The notes under the pieces: generated by a model
Told to the model about the DNA's origin: nothing
Database searches by the model: none
What the model saw: only the letters and a program-made list of their open reading frames with translations
Program-made: the position numbers and the translations under genes
Origin: JBCCKC01 sp039182435
GTDB lineage: Bacteria > Verrucomicrobiota > Verrucomicrobiia > Opitutales > Coraliomargaritaceae
Assembly: GCA_039182435.1 (NCBI GenBank)
Contig: JBCDCC010000068.1
Coordinates: 1-11,696 of the forward strand
DNA: 11,696 nt
Reading direction: 5' to 3'
Shown here: piece by piece, positions 1 to 7,140 of the stretch
Layout of the letters: each line of letters begins with the position of its first letter
Numbering within the stretch: position 1 is the first letter of the stretch

Positions 1-99
1 AGGCGATGAGAAAATAAAAAAAACACCCGTCACTATCGGTAGAACAGCAATAGATATTTTTACCAATAGTATGGCGAAGCCGATGTTCAGTAGTTGCAT
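1..99 (-). CDS. Possible start of an unrecognised membrane protein, cut by the left edge
   Basis: Reading leftward from an ATG at 99-97 the frame stays open for 33 codons to the window edge. It gives a strongly hydrophobic peptide that begins MQLLNIGFAILLVKIS and continues with a second apolar stretch, so at least one membrane segment is likely. There is no clear Shine-Dalgarno sequence before the ATG. The same frame stays open further upstream, at least to about base 210, but that part is not hydrophobic. A 24-codon frame (161-87) overlaps this ATG. I do not recognise a family. It could be the 5' end of a real gene divergent from the receptor, or chance in AT-rich DNA, where hydrophobic frames are common. 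Confidence 0.3.
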   Translation of the reverse strand, partial: MQLLNIGFAILLVKISIAVLPIVTGVFFIFSSP

Positions 100-161
100 A
101 TCAATAAGATAAGAATGACTAAGATGGCTTGAATGATAGCTCCTGAACCAGAAGCAACCAT
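87..161 (-). CDS. Possible 24-residue hydrophobic peptide
   Basis: An ATG at 161-159 opens a frame that ends in TGA at 89-87 and encodes 24 residues. A short polar start (MVASGSG) is followed by a nearly unbroken aliphatic run, as in a single-pass membrane peptide. Its last codons overlap the ATG of the next hydrophobic frame (99-97) in the compact sequence ATGCAACTACTGA. That arrangement fits translational coupling, or one membrane protein broken by a frameshift. No convincing ribosome-binding site precedes it. Treat it as a weak candidate only. Confidence 0.2.
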   Translation of the reverse strand: MVASGSGAIIQAILVILILLICNY

Positions 162-195
162 TTTCGCCAATGAATTCCGGCAGCAATGAGTCAAG

Positions 196-225
196 TGTTA
201 AGAATTTTATCCCATTAACTTAACA
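196..225. promoter_or_regulatory. Inverted repeat upstream of the receptor gene, candidate operator
   Basis: TGTTAAG at 196-202 and CTTAACA at 219-225 form a perfect 7-bp inverted repeat with 16 nt between the arms. It ends about 35 nt before the receptor start, where a regulator could control transcription. In AT-rich DNA such a repeat can arise by chance, and no known regulator motif was identified. Confidence 0.25.
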
Positions 226-260
226 ATTGATTTTCTGGAGGATACTTAAAAAGGTGAAGT

Positions 261-2138
261 ATGCGCCTTAAGATCGTTCAGCAAACCATCCCATCTCATC
301 TAATCCTAGGATTCGCACTCACTGCCGTCCCACCATCGGCCCAGTCAGAGGAGGAAAAAGTCTACACGCTCCCGACTCTCTATGTGACTGAGCAACAAAC
401 CGCGAACACTGCGCCAGTCACAACCTACGCCATGCCGGTCTCCAATCTGGAATTTGAGCCACGCGTCGATTTGCAGACCCGGAACATGGGCGAAGCTCAG
501 GGCGATGTCTCGATCCGAGGCGGTATCTTTGAAAACACAGGCTTTCGCATCGGCGCCGCCACCCTCCTCGACCCCCAAACCGGCCACTACTTTGCCGAAA
601 TCCCTATTTCTCCAGAGATGCTCGTCGGGCCAGACATTCTCGTTGGCACCGACAACGCCCTCTATGGCTTCAACAGCACAGTCGGCACTGTCAGCTACGG
701 TTGGTCCGAGATCACCAATGAGGGCAGCGCAACGATCGGCGGTGGCGACCACGATTTGAACTTCCAACGTTTCCAACAAGGCATCACCGAATCGATCGAC
801 GGCAGCGAATGGAGCTGGGGCATACAAGTCGAAGCCTCCCGCTCAGAGAGCGACGGCTCCGTCGCTTTCGGCGATCACGACTTTAGCCGCGCCTCAGGAC
901 GCATCCAACTGCTTGGCCCCAACTCACAAACCGATCTCTTCGCCGGCTACCAAGACAAATTTTTCGGCCTCTTCGGCCTCTACACCGGCTCCGCCTTCAC
1001 CGCGTTCAATCCATTTGAAACCGAAAACCTAAAAACACGCCTCTTCGTTTTCAATCATCAACAGACCTACGACGCGGACAGCTCATGGGAGCTCACCGCT
1101 TATTCACGCCGGCACTCGGACCACTACATCTTTAATCGATTCTCACCAAATAACGCCTTCATTCATGAGACAGAGGCCCATGCCATCGCCCTCTCCGGCA
1201 CCCACGCCCTCAGCCAAACACTCTTCTTAAACTTCGCCGGGCAAGTCACCGCCGATGAAATCGAGTCCACCAATCTGGAAAACAGCTTTACCTCAAGGAC
1301 CTACTTCAAGCTCAGCGTCGTCCCCGAATACCGTATCCAACTATCCGATACACGCACTCTGAGCACTCAACTTGGCGCCAGTTTCGACGACACCAATCGC
1401 AACGATTCCGAGTTCTCCCCTATCTTTAAGATCGAGCTCAATGAGCAAGGCAAAGAGCTCGACAACAAATCCATCTACTTTTCCTTCACAGAAACGACTC
1501 AAGTCGCAGGCTACACCGCAATCGGCGGCGGCACGGCTGGGCTCTTCGCCAGTGACCCCGACCTCAATCGCGAAACCAGCCAGAACCTAGAACTCGGCGC
1601 ACAAATCACTCGCAAGGACTGGAGCCTCGAAACCGCGGTCTTTTACCGCTGGGACGACGACCTCGTCGATTGGACCTTTGAGAACGGCTCACCCAACGCC
1701 CGCTCCGCAAACAACGTCGATACAGAGACCTTTGGCTTCGAAGTGATCGGCACCGGGCGAATCGGCGATCTGGAAGCCATCGCCAGCTACACCTACCTAC
1801 ACAAAGACGAAGACTACGGCGACGCTAACATCGTCGGCAGCTTTTACGCCCTTAACTACCCGGAGCATCGCGTCACACTCGGCGCAATCTGGAGCCCATA
1901 CCAAAGCATCCAGATACGCATCGACAATGAATGGCGCAGCCAGGAGGCAAACTTACTTCGCAACTCGGAAGACGAGGCCCTGTTCACCCACGCCAGCATC
2001 AGCTTCTTCCCGCCACAATTCGAGAACCTCGAGATCTTTGGAGCCGTCGATAACGCTTGGGATGACGGATTCGAAGAAGTGCCCGGCACACCTGGCCGCG
2101 GCGATCTCTACTCCGGCGGCATCACTCTACGTTGGTAG
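261..2138 (+). CDS. TonB-dependent outer-membrane receptor
   Basis: A 625-residue outer-membrane gated channel that would import a scarce ligand using energy passed from the inner membrane by TonB-ExbBD. Residues 1 to about 28 look like a signal peptide: basic start, apolar core around HLILGFALTAV, and a plausible cut after PSA. A short segment containing TLPTLYVTE follows, where the TonB box would be expected. The plug domain spans about 45-150 and includes SIRGG (84-88) and FRIGAATLLDPQTGHYFAEI (95-114). From about 155 on, alternating polar and aromatic strands form the beta-barrel, and the chain ends in LRW, an aromatic C-terminus typical of outer-membrane insertion. AAGGTG just before the ATG supports this start. 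It is near the short end for the family. The substrate is unknown; the BtuB-like size would suit a cobalamin-type or small organic ligand, but no neighbour supports that. It converges on the SNF2 gene. Confidence 0.92.
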   Translation: MRLKIVQQTIPSHLILGFALTAVPPSAQSEEEKVYTLPTLYVTEQQTANTAPVTTYAMPVSNLEFEPRVDLQTRNMGEAQGDVSIRGGIFENTGFRIGAATLLDPQTGHYFAEIPISPEMLVGPDILVGTDNALYGFNSTVGTVSYGWSEITNEGSATIGGGDHDLNFQRFQQGITESIDGSEWSWGIQVEASRSESDGSVAFGDHDFSRASGRIQLLGPNSQTDLFAGYQDKFFGLFGLYTGSAFTAFNPFETENLKTRLFVFNHQQTYDADSSWELTAYSRRHSDHYIFNRFSPNNAFIHETEAHAIALSGTHALSQTLFLNFAGQVTADEIESTNLENSFTSRTYFKLSVVPEYRIQLSDTRTLSTQLGASFDDTNRNDSEFSPIFKIELNEQGKELDNKSIYFSFTETTQVAGYTAIGGGTAGLFASDPDLNRETSQNLELGAQITRKDWSLETAVFYRWDDDLVDWTFENGSPNARSANNVDTETFGFEVIGTGRIGDLEAIASYTYLHKDEDYGDANIVGSFYALNYPEHRVTLGAIWSPYQSIQIRIDNEWRSQEANLLRNSEDEALFTHASISFFPPQFENLEIFGAVDNAWDDGFEEVPGTPGRGDLYSGGITLRW

Positions 2139-2147
2139 ATCGTCAAG

Positions 2148-2182
2148 CTGGCTCAGTTCTTTCCCGGAAGGAGCTGAGCCAG
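2148..2182. terminator. Hairpin between convergent genes, candidate two-way terminator
   Basis: CTGGCTCAG at 2148-2156 and CTGAGCCAG at 2174-2182 form a perfect 9-bp GC-rich inverted repeat with a 17-nt loop. It begins 9 nt after the receptor stop and contains the stop and last codons of the helicase gene on the other strand, where one arm encodes part of its ELAQL C-terminus. No T-run follows on either strand, so it is not a standard intrinsic terminator. It may act as a barrier to convergent transcription or as a 3'-end stabiliser. Confidence 0.45.
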
Positions 2183-4690
2183 TTCCTGCAGGTCTCCAAA
2201 GTGCTCCTTCAGATCACTCGCCCCGCCCAGGTTGCCCAGCGCATTCTCAAAGAGTTCACGCTTCTCCCGCTTCAGCTGCTGAATCCGCTCTTCAACCGTG
2301 CCCTGAGTGATCATGCGATAGACGAAGACCCGCTTTTGCTGCCCGATCCGGTGCACCCGATCCACCGCCTGCGCTTCAACCGCAGGATTCCACCACGGAT
2401 CCAGTAAGAAAACATAGTCCGCGGCATGGAGCGTAATCCCCGTACCGCCTGCTCTTAGACTGACGAGTATCATCGCCTGCGCCTCAGCTTCCTGGAAGCC
2501 ATCCACAGGCTTCGAACGATCCTTGGTCTCACCCGTAAGCTCATAGAGCGCAAGCTTCGGAAAGGTCTTCTGCAACAAAGGCTTCAACCGCTTCAACAAC
2601 TGCACGAATTGGCTAAAGACCACGATCTTCCGGTTCGCATTACCTTCGATCGCCTCGCTCAGACAATTGAGCAAGGTCTGCACTTTACCACTCTGCAAGA
2701 TATCCGCATTCACCTCAGGGACCAAGCCCGGGTCGCAGCAGACTTGACGTAAGCGAGTCAGCAAAGAGAAGAAATGCATCGCATTCGAACGCATCGCTTC
2801 TTCCAGATCATCCCCCAAGGAGTCTTGACCCGCCGTGAGCAAGTTCTGATAGGTCTGCCGCTGCAGATCAGTAATCGGGCAGACAAGATCCATCTCCACC
2901 TTGGGCGGCAAATCCGTGCCCACCTTGTCCTTCTGCCTTCTCAAAATAAAGGGTGCAATCTGCCGGCGCAAACGACGCTCAAAGACCGCACGAGACTCCG
3001 CACTCGAGTTTTCCGTCGCATCCTCAAACCGCCGGCGCGCACCCAAAAGCCCAGGCATCAAAAACCGAAAAATCGTCCACAAGTCCAAGAGCTTGTTTTC
3101 CAGTGGCGTGCCCGTCAGCGCGATGCGGCAATCCGCCTTCAAGGCACAGCAGGCAATCGTCACTTTCGCCTCCGGATTCTTAATCTGCTGCGCTTCATCC
3201 AGAACCGCATAGCCAAACTCAACCTTATCCAACAACGACTTATGACGCCTCAGCTGGGTGTAGCTTGCGATCCAGATTCGGCCATCAACAGCAGGCTCGT
3301 CCTCGAAGCTCTGCCCCATCCGTAAGACACAAGTCTTCAGCTCCGGATACCAACGTCGCACCTCACTCTCCCAGACCGGCACCACACTCGCCGGGCATAC
3401 AATCAAGCTATTCTTCTTTGCTATCGGGTAGTGCCGAAGCAGAGTCAAAATCTGCAAGGTCTTACCCAGGCCCATCTCATCTGCGAGCAAGCCATGGCAG
3501 GCATTCGCCCTCAAATTCGCCATCCAACGCACTCCATGCTCCTGATAATCGCGCAGGAACAAAGGCAACTCCACCGAAGCCTCCGAATCCACCTCATCCG
3601 AAAGCGCCTCCCGCCATTGGGACAGTTCCTCATTCAGATCCAGATCCGCCCCACGCTCCCCAAAGAGCGAAAAAACCATATAGCGCGGCCATTCTTTCGG
3701 CCCAGCGCCGCTGATCGACGACGACACCTGCCACTCAGCCAGCGCCTTCGATTCATCCTCGCCGATTCGCACTAGGCCTAGCCCCCTGACAATATGCGTT
3801 CCCCGGCCAGCCTTCGCGAGTCGCTCCGCGTCCTCCGGGTCCAGCCAACTACGACCGAGCTTCAGCTTCCAATCCACCTGCATGCTCGCCTCTCCGGCCG
3901 CCGCCGCCTCACCAGAAAGCTTCACCGCGCGCGCGCCCTGCGCCATTTGCTCCGCCTCATAATCCAGCTCGATCCCCTGAAAGAGCGACTCCCAGCGCTT
4001 CATCGTATGCGAGAAAAAGGGCCCAATCCGCTCCGTATCACTGAGTAGAAAATCATTGGCCTCTCGTCGAAACTCAAAGCCCGCATCCTTCGCGCGGCCC
4101 GTCAACTTGACCAAGCCCTCGCGGTCCGCCTCAGCTAAGGCGACATCGTCCGTCCCAAATGCATTCCGGCGATTCCCCGCTTCATCCAGCCAATAAGCCG
4201 TCAAGCGCAACCCCGCCGGTTGCCCCTCCAAACGAGGCACTAAATCGCGCCCCTTCACAAGCGGGGCTGAGACCACGACATCCACTGGTGGAGGCGACTT
4301 CGGCAGCTCATCAACAGGCTCCTTCGACTTCGATTTAGCGATATAGGGCAACGGCGAGATCTCATCCGCGATTAACTCCTCAATCTCATAAAGTCCGCCT
4401 GCGGCCACCGCCTGCCCCAAGCCCTCATCCTGAGTCGAGCAACGCACCGAAGGCCCCTGCTTCCCCCACTCAATCACCGAGTAACAGGTGTCCTTCCGCG
4501 AAAAACTACAATGCACGATCGCATCCGTATCCGCCAGCTCAAGTCCTGAAATCAGCCCTTCCCGGTAAAACTCGCGCCCCTTCCGCAGCGCCTCTTTCGA
4601 GAAAAAATCCTCCCAATTCACCGCCACATTCTCAAACCAAGTCTCAAGCGCAGCTTGATTGTAAACACGACTGGATGAACGGCTAGGCAT
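2153..4690 (-). CDS. SNF2-family DNA helicase/ATPase
   Basis: An 845-residue cytoplasmic SF2 (SNF2) ATPase that would translocate on double-stranded DNA and remodel DNA-protein complexes. Motifs in order: Q-like LRDYQEHGVRWM (379-390), Walker A DEMGLGKT (404-411), Walker B box DEAQ (498-501), motif III LTGTPLEN (525-532), motif IV KIVVFSQF (688-695), motif V LRAGGTGITLHAADYV (745-760), and motif VI QAVDRVHRIGQQ (774-785). All key ATPase residues are present. Residues 1 to about 115 resemble the N-terminal SWIM region of bacterial SNF2 proteins, but the CxC...CxH zinc ligands are not complete (only the Cys in VRCST, 82-86, fits). Residues 116-375 are the less conserved linker usual in this group. 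The start is MPSRS at 4690; the only upstream purine tract, GAGG, lies rather far away, so the start is moderately certain. The preceding esterase gene ends 72 nt upstream. The exact role, in repair, transcription or anti-phage defence, cannot be read from the sequence. Confidence 0.95.
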   Translation of the reverse strand: MPSRSSSRVYNQAALETWFENVAVNWEDFFSKEALRKGREFYREGLISGLELADTDAIVHCSFSRKDTCYSVIEWGKQGPSVRCSTQDEGLGQAVAAGGLYEIEELIADEISPLPYIAKSKSKEPVDELPKSPPPVDVVVSAPLVKGRDLVPRLEGQPAGLRLTAYWLDEAGNRRNAFGTDDVALAEADREGLVKLTGRAKDAGFEFRREANDFLLSDTERIGPFFSHTMKRWESLFQGIELDYEAEQMAQGARAVKLSGEAAAAGEASMQVDWKLKLGRSWLDPEDAERLAKAGRGTHIVRGLGLVRIGEDESKALAEWQVSSSISGAGPKEWPRYMVFSLFGERGADLDLNEELSQWREALSDEVDSEASVELPLFLRDYQEHGVRWMANLRANACHGLLADEMGLGKTLQILTLLRHYPIAKKNSLIVCPASVVPVWESEVRRWYPELKTCVLRMGQSFEDEPAVDGRIWIASYTQLRRHKSLLDKVEFGYAVLDEAQQIKNPEAKVTIACCALKADCRIALTGTPLENKLLDLWTIFRFLMPGLLGARRRFEDATENSSAESRAVFERRLRRQIAPFILRRQKDKVGTDLPPKVEMDLVCPITDLQRQTYQNLLTAGQDSLGDDLEEAMRSNAMHFFSLLTRLRQVCCDPGLVPEVNADILQSGKVQTLLNCLSEAIEGNANRKIVVFSQFVQLLKRLKPLLQKTFPKLALYELTGETKDRSKPVDGFQEAEAQAMILVSLRAGGTGITLHAADYVFLLDPWWNPAVEAQAVDRVHRIGQQKRVFVYRMITQGTVEERIQQLKREKRELFENALGNLGGASDLKEHFGDLQELAQLLPGKN

Positions 4691-4733
4691 AAGTCTATAG
4701 AGGACCTCATACCCTAGCGATTTCTGAGACTTA
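4690..4733. repeat. Inverted repeat at the start of the SNF2 gene
   Basis: TAAGTCT at 4690-4696 and AGACTTA at 4727-4733 form a perfect 7-bp inverted repeat with a 30-nt spacer. It fills much of the 72-nt gap between the esterase stop and the SNF2 start codon. It could be an operator, or a 5' UTR hairpin near the SNF2 ribosome-binding site. The long spacer makes a chance match quite possible. Confidence 0.2.
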
Positions 4734-4762
4734 GCCGCAAGGAGAATTGACCAAAGAACGCA

Positions 4763-5491
4763 TTAAACAAAATGTGGCGCCATCTGCCTCCAATAATAGC
4801 CACGGTGCGCCCGCGTCTCCCAGTAGTGCAGACGATGCTCGATCCCTTTACTCCACAAAATCTGACTCAGGTGCTCATTATTGCCCTTAAACGGGTCCTC
4901 CTCCCCGATCACTAGGACAATATCCATCGCCCGCAAATGGCCTAATAACTTCGGGCAATCCATGTTACTCAAATAATGCGTCGGCGTATGGAAGTAGACC
5001 GAATCATCATAATGCGAATCTAGCAGATCACGGAAACTCTCGACCGATAGCGTCAGGTCATAACGTCCTGAAAAAGCTGCCAATTTCTTAAACAAATGCG
5101 GATGTCGAAACGCGATATTCGCCGCATGAAAGGCACCCAAACTGCATCCATGCGAGATCACACACTCGTGCCTATTAATCGTCTGCATGAAAGGATAGAC
5201 CTCCTCCAAAATATAGCGCTCATAGGCCTCGTGACGCTCCATACGACCACTCGGGTGCGCCCAAAAACAATAAAAACTCTCCTCATCAACGCTGTCCACG
5301 CAGAAGAGCTGCAGCTCGCCATTCTCGATCTTATGGCGAAGCACTTCCGTCATCCGCATGTTCTCATACTCATAGAAGTGGCCATCACGAGTCGGGAAAA
5401 CCAGCACCTTCGCCCCCGCATGGCCGAAGACCAAAAGCTCCATATCCCTGCCTAGTCGAGGACTCCACCATTTATGATAGACGCGTTTCAT
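4763..5491 (-). CDS. Small alpha/beta-hydrolase esterase (putative esterase, PF00756-like)
   Basis: A 242-residue cytoplasmic serine hydrolase of the putative-esterase (esterase D-like) family, expected to cleave a carboxylic ester of unknown identity. The nucleophile elbow is GCSLG, with the serine at residue 117. The acid is probably the Asp of EEDPF (199), and the base the His of RAHRGYYW (229). The N-terminal part, with YHKWWSPRLGRDMEL and the strand KVLVFPTRDG, matches the compact form of the family, and no signal peptide is seen. I start it at ATG 5491. The frame is open to a TTG at 5533, but those 14 codons would overlap the previous gene and add nothing family-like. It follows another alpha/beta hydrolase by 38 nt on the same strand and probably shares its transcript. 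No strong Shine-Dalgarno precedes the ATG, so translation may be coupled to the upstream gene. Confidence 0.85.
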   Translation of the reverse strand: MKRVYHKWWSPRLGRDMELLVFGHAGAKVLVFPTRDGHFYEYENMRMTEVLRHKIENGELQLFCVDSVDEESFYCFWAHPSGRMERHEAYERYILEEVYPFMQTINRHECVISHGCSLGAFHAANIAFRHPHLFKKLAAFSGRYDLTLSVESFRDLLDSHYDDSVYFHTPTHYLSNMDCPKLLGHLRAMDIVLVIGEEDPFKGNNEHLSQILWSKGIEHRLHYWETRAHRGYYWRQMAPHFV

Positions 5492-5529
5492 CCAAGCCGC
5501 TTGGCCTAGCAGGCAGCAGGCCACATAGA

Positions 5530-6495
5530 TCAAAGCCTTTGGAAGAACTCGTTAATTTCCCGCAACAACGCCACATTCTCCGCCTCTTGCTCTGGATAAT
5601 CATAGTGCCCCGCGCGCAAGATAAACAACTCCTTCTCACCTCGCACTTCATTATAGACCGCAAACTGGCCCGGAGGCGCCACCATCGGGTCGAAACGCGC
5701 ACACGCAAAATGCACGGGCTGCTGTATCCGTTTCGCAGATACCGCAGCATCGTGATAAGCCAACGCTTGATCCACCACGCCCGGCTTGCGCCGATTCATG
5801 ATCTGCACCGAGGCACCACTGCCCGTCGTCGGCAGCGTCAGGCGCAAGGGATTATTCCCAAAACTCGGCACATTAAAGTGCGCCCGCCCGATCCGAGGAT
5901 CAAAAGCCAAGGCCATCGCACCGATCCCACCGCCAAAGCTGATTCCCAGCAAACCCACCCGGCCAGCCACTTCTGGAAACAAGTGCAAGGCCGCACTCAC
6001 CCCTAGCCAGACATCCTCTACGCAACCACCATGCACATACTTGTGCGGATCCTGAATGTTATGCAGCACGTGCCAAACCGGCTCCGAAGAAATCGGCGCA
6101 TACGTGCTCCGGCTGATCCCCCGCGCGCAAGGGAACAGTATGGCCGAATTCTCAAACGGCAAATGGTAGTCCGGCCCCTCCCGACCTCCATAGCCATGCA
6201 GCACGACAAAGACCTTCTCTACCTCGCCTGACTCAGGCACCAAGCACCATCCTCCGATCTCGACGCCAGCCGTCGAACCATAATTCAGATCAAACTCGCG
6301 CCAACCATGCTTCGCCGGCCCCTCATTCGAAAGCAAGGGCCTCGGGTCCACCGTCAACGCCTCCGCATAGCGCGCCTCCCAAAATACATCAAAATCCTCA
6401 GGCCCTTCCGCAGTCGACACCGCCAACAACTCCTCCAGCGAGTAACCATAGGCAGGATCAAATTTGTAGCTGTGCTTGAGCGGCTCCATCTCCAA
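5530..6495 (-). CDS. Acetylxylan esterase/cephalosporin-C deacetylase-like hydrolase
   Basis: A 321-residue alpha/beta hydrolase resembling the AXE1 family (PF05448), which removes acetyl groups from xylo-oligosaccharides and related substrates. The N-terminal stretch with PEDFDVFWEARYAEAL (32-47) is the usual DFxxFW opening of that family. HGYGG (100-104) is the oxyanion-hole loop, GISFGGG (184-190) carries nucleophile Ser186, FDP (268-270) the likely acid Asp269, and AGHYDYPE (295-302) the catalytic His297. There is no signal peptide, so it probably acts in the cytoplasm on imported oligosaccharides; the natural substrate is inferred. Start choice: TTG at 6495 has AAGGGG 6 nt upstream, while ATG two codons later (6489) has that same tract 12 nt away. 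The two differ by only two residues. It lies downstream of the broken toxin gene and directly before the second esterase. Confidence 0.8.
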   Translation of the reverse strand: MEMEPLKHSYKFDPAYGYSLEELLAVSTAEGPEDFDVFWEARYAEALTVDPRPLLSNEGPAKHGWREFDLNYGSTAGVEIGGWCLVPESGEVEKVFVVLHGYGGREGPDYHLPFENSAILFPCARGISRSTYAPISSEPVWHVLHNIQDPHKYVHGGCVEDVWLGVSAALHLFPEVAGRVGLLGISFGGGIGAMALAFDPRIGRAHFNVPSFGNNPLRLTLPTTGSGASVQIMNRRKPGVVDQALAYHDAAVSAKRIQQPVHFACARFDPMVAPPGQFAVYNEVRGEKELFILRAGHYDYPEQEAENVALLREINEFFQRL

Positions 6496-6531
6496 TCAAG
6501 ACCCCTTGAAAACGACGAAACTGTCAATGTT

Positions 6532-6556
6532 CTAGAGTCAATCGCCGAAGCTCTAG
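6532..6556. repeat. Small inverted repeat between the toxin remnant and the esterase
   Basis: CTAGAG at 6532-6537 and CTCTAG at 6551-6556 can pair with a 13-nt loop. The site lies in the 85-nt gap after the toxin-gene stop and before the hydrolase start. With no T-run beside it, it is a weak candidate for a transcript end or leader hairpin. Confidence 0.2.
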
Positions 6557-6580
6557 TTGAAAACAACTCCATCCCGCCAG

Positions 6581-6885
6581 CTAGACTGCTAGCTCCTCCA
6601 GGCGCTCTTTGAGCTGCACCATCAAATCCATCCGCTCATGAAAGAGGGCCAGAATCAACGGTGCTTCTCCATTACAGCACCAGTGAAAGACGACATGCTT
6701 CTGACAACGCGAGACGAATAGATCACCGCGATGCTCAAAAACAGGCTTCACATAAGCCACGCCTTTGCCAATCGCTTCAAGGTGCGCATCTGCCTCGCCT
6801 GATCAAGGCCCCACGTTTCGATCGTATATCGCAGGATTTTCTCAAGGTCGGCATCCGCGAGAGATGAAAGCTCAAACGAAGGCAT
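6581..6885 (-). pseudogene. Frameshifted ParE/RelE-like toxin gene
   Basis: Two frames joined end to end give one ParE-like toxin, normally a ribosome-independent gyrase poison paired with ParD. Frame 1 starts at ATG 6885 and reads MPSFELSSLADADLEKIL, then RYTIETWGLDQAR, the family's N-terminal strand and helix with the YT...WG.xQA pattern. It then goes out of phase and stops at 6750-6748 after 45 codons. A second frame, open from 6802 to TAG at 6583-6581, supplies the rest: EADAHLEAIGKGVAYVKPVF, SRCQKHVVFHW, PLILALFHERMDLM and a terminal LKERLEEL. Its own frame has a TGA just before 6802 and no good start. The break therefore lies at about 6790-6802. Aligning by eye with what I know of the family suggests about four residues of the second helix are missing as well, so this is probably a small deletion rather than one lost base. 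The ATG overlaps the antitoxin stop (TGATG), the usual TA arrangement. A sequencing error is an alternative. Confidence 0.75.
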
Positions 6886-7133
6886 CACTGACTACCTTGA
6901 ATCATATCATTCAGGATCGCAGTGGCACCGGAACGACTATTCGCCCCGGATTGCTCGTGATGCTTGATTCGTTGCTCCAGCAAAGTCTCCAATTCAACCA
7001 AGGCCGCCTCTTTGCCAAAATGCAACTTACCCTCTAAAAGGTAATCCTTCATGCTTTTCCCCTCCAGAGCAGCGAGCGCTTTGAGCTTCTTGTGCTCTTC
7101 CGGTGAAACATCGATGGAAATACGACTCGTAAT
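6885..7133 (-). CDS. ParD-like ribbon-helix-helix antitoxin, no ATG start
   Basis: An 82-codon frame encodes a typical small antitoxin. A basic N-terminal strand (SRISIDVS, residues 3-10) is followed by helices with PEEHKKLKALAALEGKS and KDYLLEG, the ribbon-helix-helix DNA-binding and dimer part. An acidic C-terminal half with ALVELETLLEQRI would bind the toxin. ParD-type antitoxins neutralise ParE and repress their own operon. Its TGA overlaps the toxin ATG by one base. The frame has no ATG at the expected place. The codon before ITSRIS is ATT (7133-7131), and it is directly preceded by an in-frame TAA. GGAAG sits 5 nt upstream, so the ribosome-binding site looks kept. Either ATT is used as a rare start, as in Escherichia coli infC, or ATG mutated to ATT and expression is lost. 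The next in-frame ATG (residue 28) would remove the DNA-binding strand. Confidence 0.7.
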   Translation of the reverse strand: MTSRISIDVSPEEHKKLKALAALEGKSMKDYLLEGKLHFGKEAALVELETLLEQRIKHHEQSGANSRSGATAILNDMIQGSQ

Positions 7134-7140
7134 TTATACT

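Larger units (their letters stand above)
1..260. other. AT-rich intergenic region upstream of the receptor gene
   Basis: This stretch is much richer in A and T than the rest of the window. It contains the two weak minus-strand hydrophobic frames and an inverted repeat at 196-225. The ribosome-binding signals for the receptor are AAGGTG at 251-256, 4 nt before the ATG, and GGAGGA at 237-242, which is rather distant. I see no recognisable cobalamin riboswitch or other structured RNA, and I cannot assign a promoter with confidence. Confidence 0.6.

Noticed and set aside
1..260. Possible cobalamin riboswitch upstream of the receptor
   Set aside because: I looked for the conserved B12-box type sequence and for long paired arms and found only a 7-bp inverted repeat. 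The AT-rich leader does not resemble a riboswitch.
345..827. A 160-codon minus-strand frame opposite the receptor gene
   Set aside because: It lies wholly inside the plug and early barrel of the TonB-dependent receptor, with no domain signature or ribosome-binding site; best explained as an antisense shadow.
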